8,023 nt of DNA from a bacterium (lineage in GTDB: Bacteria; Latescibacterota; UBA2968; UBA8231), in NCBI GenBank assembly GCA_027593305.1, contig JAQCJA010000192.1, positions 1 to 8,023 of the forward strand, in the 5' to 3' direction. The notes under the pieces were generated by a model. That model made no database searches. It was not told the DNA's origin and was given only the letters and a program-made list of their open reading frames with translations. The position numbers were made by a program, and so were the translations under genes. Positions 6,880-8,023 of the stretch are shown here, piece by piece. Each line of letters starts with the position of its first letter. The stretch's first letter is position 1.

Positions 6880-7203
6880 TCAGACCGTGGCTTTGTGCAG
6901 GTTGCGCTTCATCTTGTGGATCTTCCGGCGTACCTGCTTGAGGCGTGTGCTGTCCTTGTCCGCCAGGGCCTGGTCGCGCTCCTGCTTGAGCGTCCTGATG
7001 CGAGCCTTGATGGACTTCTTGTCGACGCCGACGACCACATGGTGGACGTGCATGTCGATGCCCAGGACCTGACACAGCAGCGGCAGCAGGTGGTCCTTGT
7101 TCATCTGCGTGTTGCCCTCGAGGCGGGCATCACCCAATTCGGCGGCGATTTCGCGCAGACGGTCAACTTTCAACTTTCGCAGTTCTTCGAATGTGTGCGC
7201 CAT
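6880..7203 (-). CDS. Small Rho-N/SAP-like protein with basic coiled C-terminus
   Basis: The product has 107 residues and starts at ATG 7203, supported by AGAGGAGA (7211-7218) 7 bases upstream. Residues 3-45 (HTFEELRKLKVDRLREIAAEL through MNKDHLLPLLCQVLG) resemble the helix-extended-loop-helix of Rho N-terminal or SAP-like domains, which bind nucleic acid in several proteins. A middle stretch is His/Val-rich (MHVHHVVVGVDK, 51-62). Residues 62-104 are charged, helical and Lys/Arg-rich (KSIKARIRTLKQERDQALADKDS, VRRKIHKMKRNLHK), suggesting a coiled, nucleic-acid-contacting tail. I recall similar short hypothetical proteins in several environmental phyla, usually lone genes with no assigned role. 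It converges on the broken URO-D-like gene with 31 bases between. A DNA- or RNA-binding role is inference. Confidence 0.75.
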   Translation of the reverse strand: MAHTFEELRKLKVDRLREIAAELGDARLEGNTQMNKDHLLPLLCQVLGIDMHVHHVVVGVDKKSIKARIRTLKQERDQALADKDSTRLKQVRRKIHKMKRNLHKATV

Positions 7204-7210
7204 GGCAGGT

Positions 7211-7218
7211 TCTCCTCT
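7211..7218 (-). promoter_or_regulatory. Ribosome binding site of the Rho-N/SAP-like gene
   Basis: On the minus strand this reads AGAGGAGA and ends 7 bases before ATG 7203. It is one of the two strongest ribosome sites in the window and supports this short gene as real. Confidence 0.7.
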
Positions 7219-7288
7219 GCTGAACGGTGTGAGTCAGACGTGTTGATGCCTGGTGCCAACCTGTGGTCGGAATGCATCAAGCGGGTGC

Positions 7289-7301
7289 GTGTAAGAGACA
7301 G
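7289..7301 (+). other. Tn5 mosaic-end/Nextera-adapter-like 13-mer
   Basis: GTGTAAGAGACAG here equals the inner part of the Tn5 mosaic end used in Nextera adapters (GTGTATAAGAGACAG) with one TA lost. A second 10-mer at 7234-7243, TCAGACGTGT, equals part of the Illumina TruSeq adapter. Both lie in the gene-free stretch 7204-7361. Neither is complete, no transposase gene is near and no second end is seen. It may be chance, a degenerate transposon end or an assembly trace. Confidence 0.3.
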
Positions 7302-7327
7302 ATAAATAGCGCCATCGAGATGGTCAA
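7299..7327 (-). promoter_or_regulatory. Candidate sigma-70-type promoter for the Rho-N/SAP-like gene
   Basis: Read on the minus strand, TTGACC (7322-7327) matches the -35 consensus at 5 of 6 bases. TATCTG (7299-7304) matches -10 weakly, at 3 of 6, with the ideal 17-base spacing. Transcription would start near 7292, about 90 bases before ATG 7203. The local AT-rich patch TAAATAG is unusual in this GC-rich window and favours the call, but the weak -10 keeps it tentative. Confidence 0.3.
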
Positions 7328-7361
7328 GGTACTGATCCGCTGCCGTCGACTGAGCCGTCGA

Positions 7362-8023
7362 TCACACAGCGTCCAGTACCAGCACCCAGTCCTGAAAGAT
7401 CGGCGCCCGCACAATGGGATTGCGCCAGTCTCCATGCGCATCCGCCTCGACGAGACCGATGTCCCGCTCATCGCCGTCCACCGGACTGAACAGGGAGGCG
7501 TGATACGAGCGGCCCGGCTCGATGCTCTTCACCGTGGTCCCCCACACGCCGCTGGGCAGAAAGACCACCCGCACCTGACCCGGGATCCCGGCGGCAAACG
7601 CGGCGTTGGGCTCATCGGCGGTAGCGGCGGGGTCAACCCACTCGAGATGGGGCTCGAAGCGCCACCACTCGTATCTGGCGAGGAAGGCCCTGGCCAGCCC
7701 GAGCTGGCCGGATCCGGGCAACTGACTGGCTTCGTCCCAGGGGGTGTGGCCCCAGGCCATGCCGTGCGGCGAGGGCCCGTACGGCCGCTCCCTGTTGTTG
7801 ACCTGCCAGATGCCGTTGGCGCCGTAGGTGTGGCCACAGGCACCCGACAGCACACAGGCCCAGAACATGAAGCGCTGCACTTCCTGCCGGCAGGCTTCGC
7901 CGATGCCTTCGTAACACACCTCGCCGTTGATGACGGGCATCACCGGCTGGTCGGCGTACGCCTTCTGTACCCGTCGGATTGTGTTGGGGATGCTGCGTCG
8001 ATCGCCGTGTCCTGTCTGCAGCA
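7362..8023 (-). CDS. DUF4038/apiosidase-like glycoside hydrolase, C-terminal part (N-terminus beyond window)
   Basis: The minus-strand frame enters from the right edge and runs 219 visible residues to TGA at 7362-7364. GTG 7943 and ATG 7940 lie inside the domain and are not the start, since the frame stays open and family-like upstream (QTGHGDRRSIPNTIRRVQKAYADQP). VMPVINGEVCYEGIG (visible residues 27-41) carries the conserved Glu of TIM-barrel glycosidases of the DUF4038 group, followed by RFMFWACVLSGACGHTYGANGIWQ. The last ~70 residues (GQVRVVFLPSGVWGTTVKSIEPGRSYHASLFSPVDG) match the beta-sandwich that follows this domain in family members, named a putative collagen-binding domain. The family hydrolyses glycosidic bonds, with apiosidase among the few characterised activities; substrate here is unknown. 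The gene ends 158 bases upstream of the Rho-N/SAP-like start in the same direction. Confidence 0.8.
   Translation of the reverse strand, partial: LQTGHGDRRSIPNTIRRVQKAYADQPVMPVINGEVCYEGIGEACRQEVQRFMFWACVLSGACGHTYGANGIWQVNNRERPYGPSPHGMAWGHTPWDEASQLPGSGQLGLARAFLARYEWWRFEPHLEWVDPAATADEPNAAFAAGIPGQVRVVFLPSGVWGTTVKSIEPGRSYHASLFSPVDGDERDIGLVEADAHGDWRNPIVRAPIFQDWVLVLDAV

Noticed and set aside
7289..7301. A complete Tn5-family insertion sequence end
   Set aside because: Only 13 bases with a 2-base loss match, there is no transposase and no partner end or target duplication was seen.
7342..7361. GCCGTCGA repeated at 7342-7349 and 7354-7361
   Set aside because: A 12-base-period repeat of a GC-rich 8-mer next to a stop codon; short, not a convincing terminator or operator.

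Overview
This is a GC-rich bacterial window from what looks like a large, decay-prone environmental genome. The mix of proteins (a heparinase-like/PQQ-propeller fusion, a creatininase-family amidohydrolase, divergent uroporphyrinogen-decarboxylase-like (URO-D) proteins, a DUF4038-type glycosidase and a signal-peptide/NIPSNAP-like/sigma-54-type AAA relic) reminds me of uncultured polysaccharide-degrading lineages such as Poribacteria, Latescibacterota or Hydrogenedentota. That placement is inference from remembered families, not a search result. No RNA gene, CRISPR array, complete insertion sequence or phage gene is visible.

Layout. Positions 1-108 are the C-terminal tail of an unrecognised protein. 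A short intergenic stretch with a small hairpin and a paired 8-mer follows. Then comes a plus-strand cluster (224-4948): a chimeric remnant with a signal peptide, a NIPSNAP-like segment and a stranded Walker A; an 1158-residue heparinase II/III-like protein with a C-terminal beta-propeller, overlapping the remnant by GTGA; and a creatininase-family hydrolase 34 bases further on. Facing it at 7 bases is a minus-strand URO-D-family protein (4956-6152). Divergent from that is a decayed second URO-D-like gene (6256-6848) with a frameshift, an in-frame TAG and a missing N-terminal part. Two minus-strand genes close the window: a small Rho-N/SAP-like protein (6880-7203) and the C-terminal part of a DUF4038-like glycosidase (7362 to the right edge).

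How the genes may fit together. The lyase-like protein and the DUF4038-like protein point to polysaccharide or glycoside breakdown. The creatininase-family and URO-D-family enzymes are often of unknown substrate in such genomes and could act on a released small molecule. The plus-strand operon is supported by spacing and overlap; a shared pathway is only a hypothesis. The clearest oddities are signs of genome rearrangement (the chimeric ORF at 224-721 and the broken URO-D paralogue), an intact URO-D protein lacking the usual metal-binding motif, and a short stretch near 7234-7301 resembling sequencing-adapter or transposon-end sequence that deserves an assembly check. I found no convincing evidence of a wholly new defence or mobile system.
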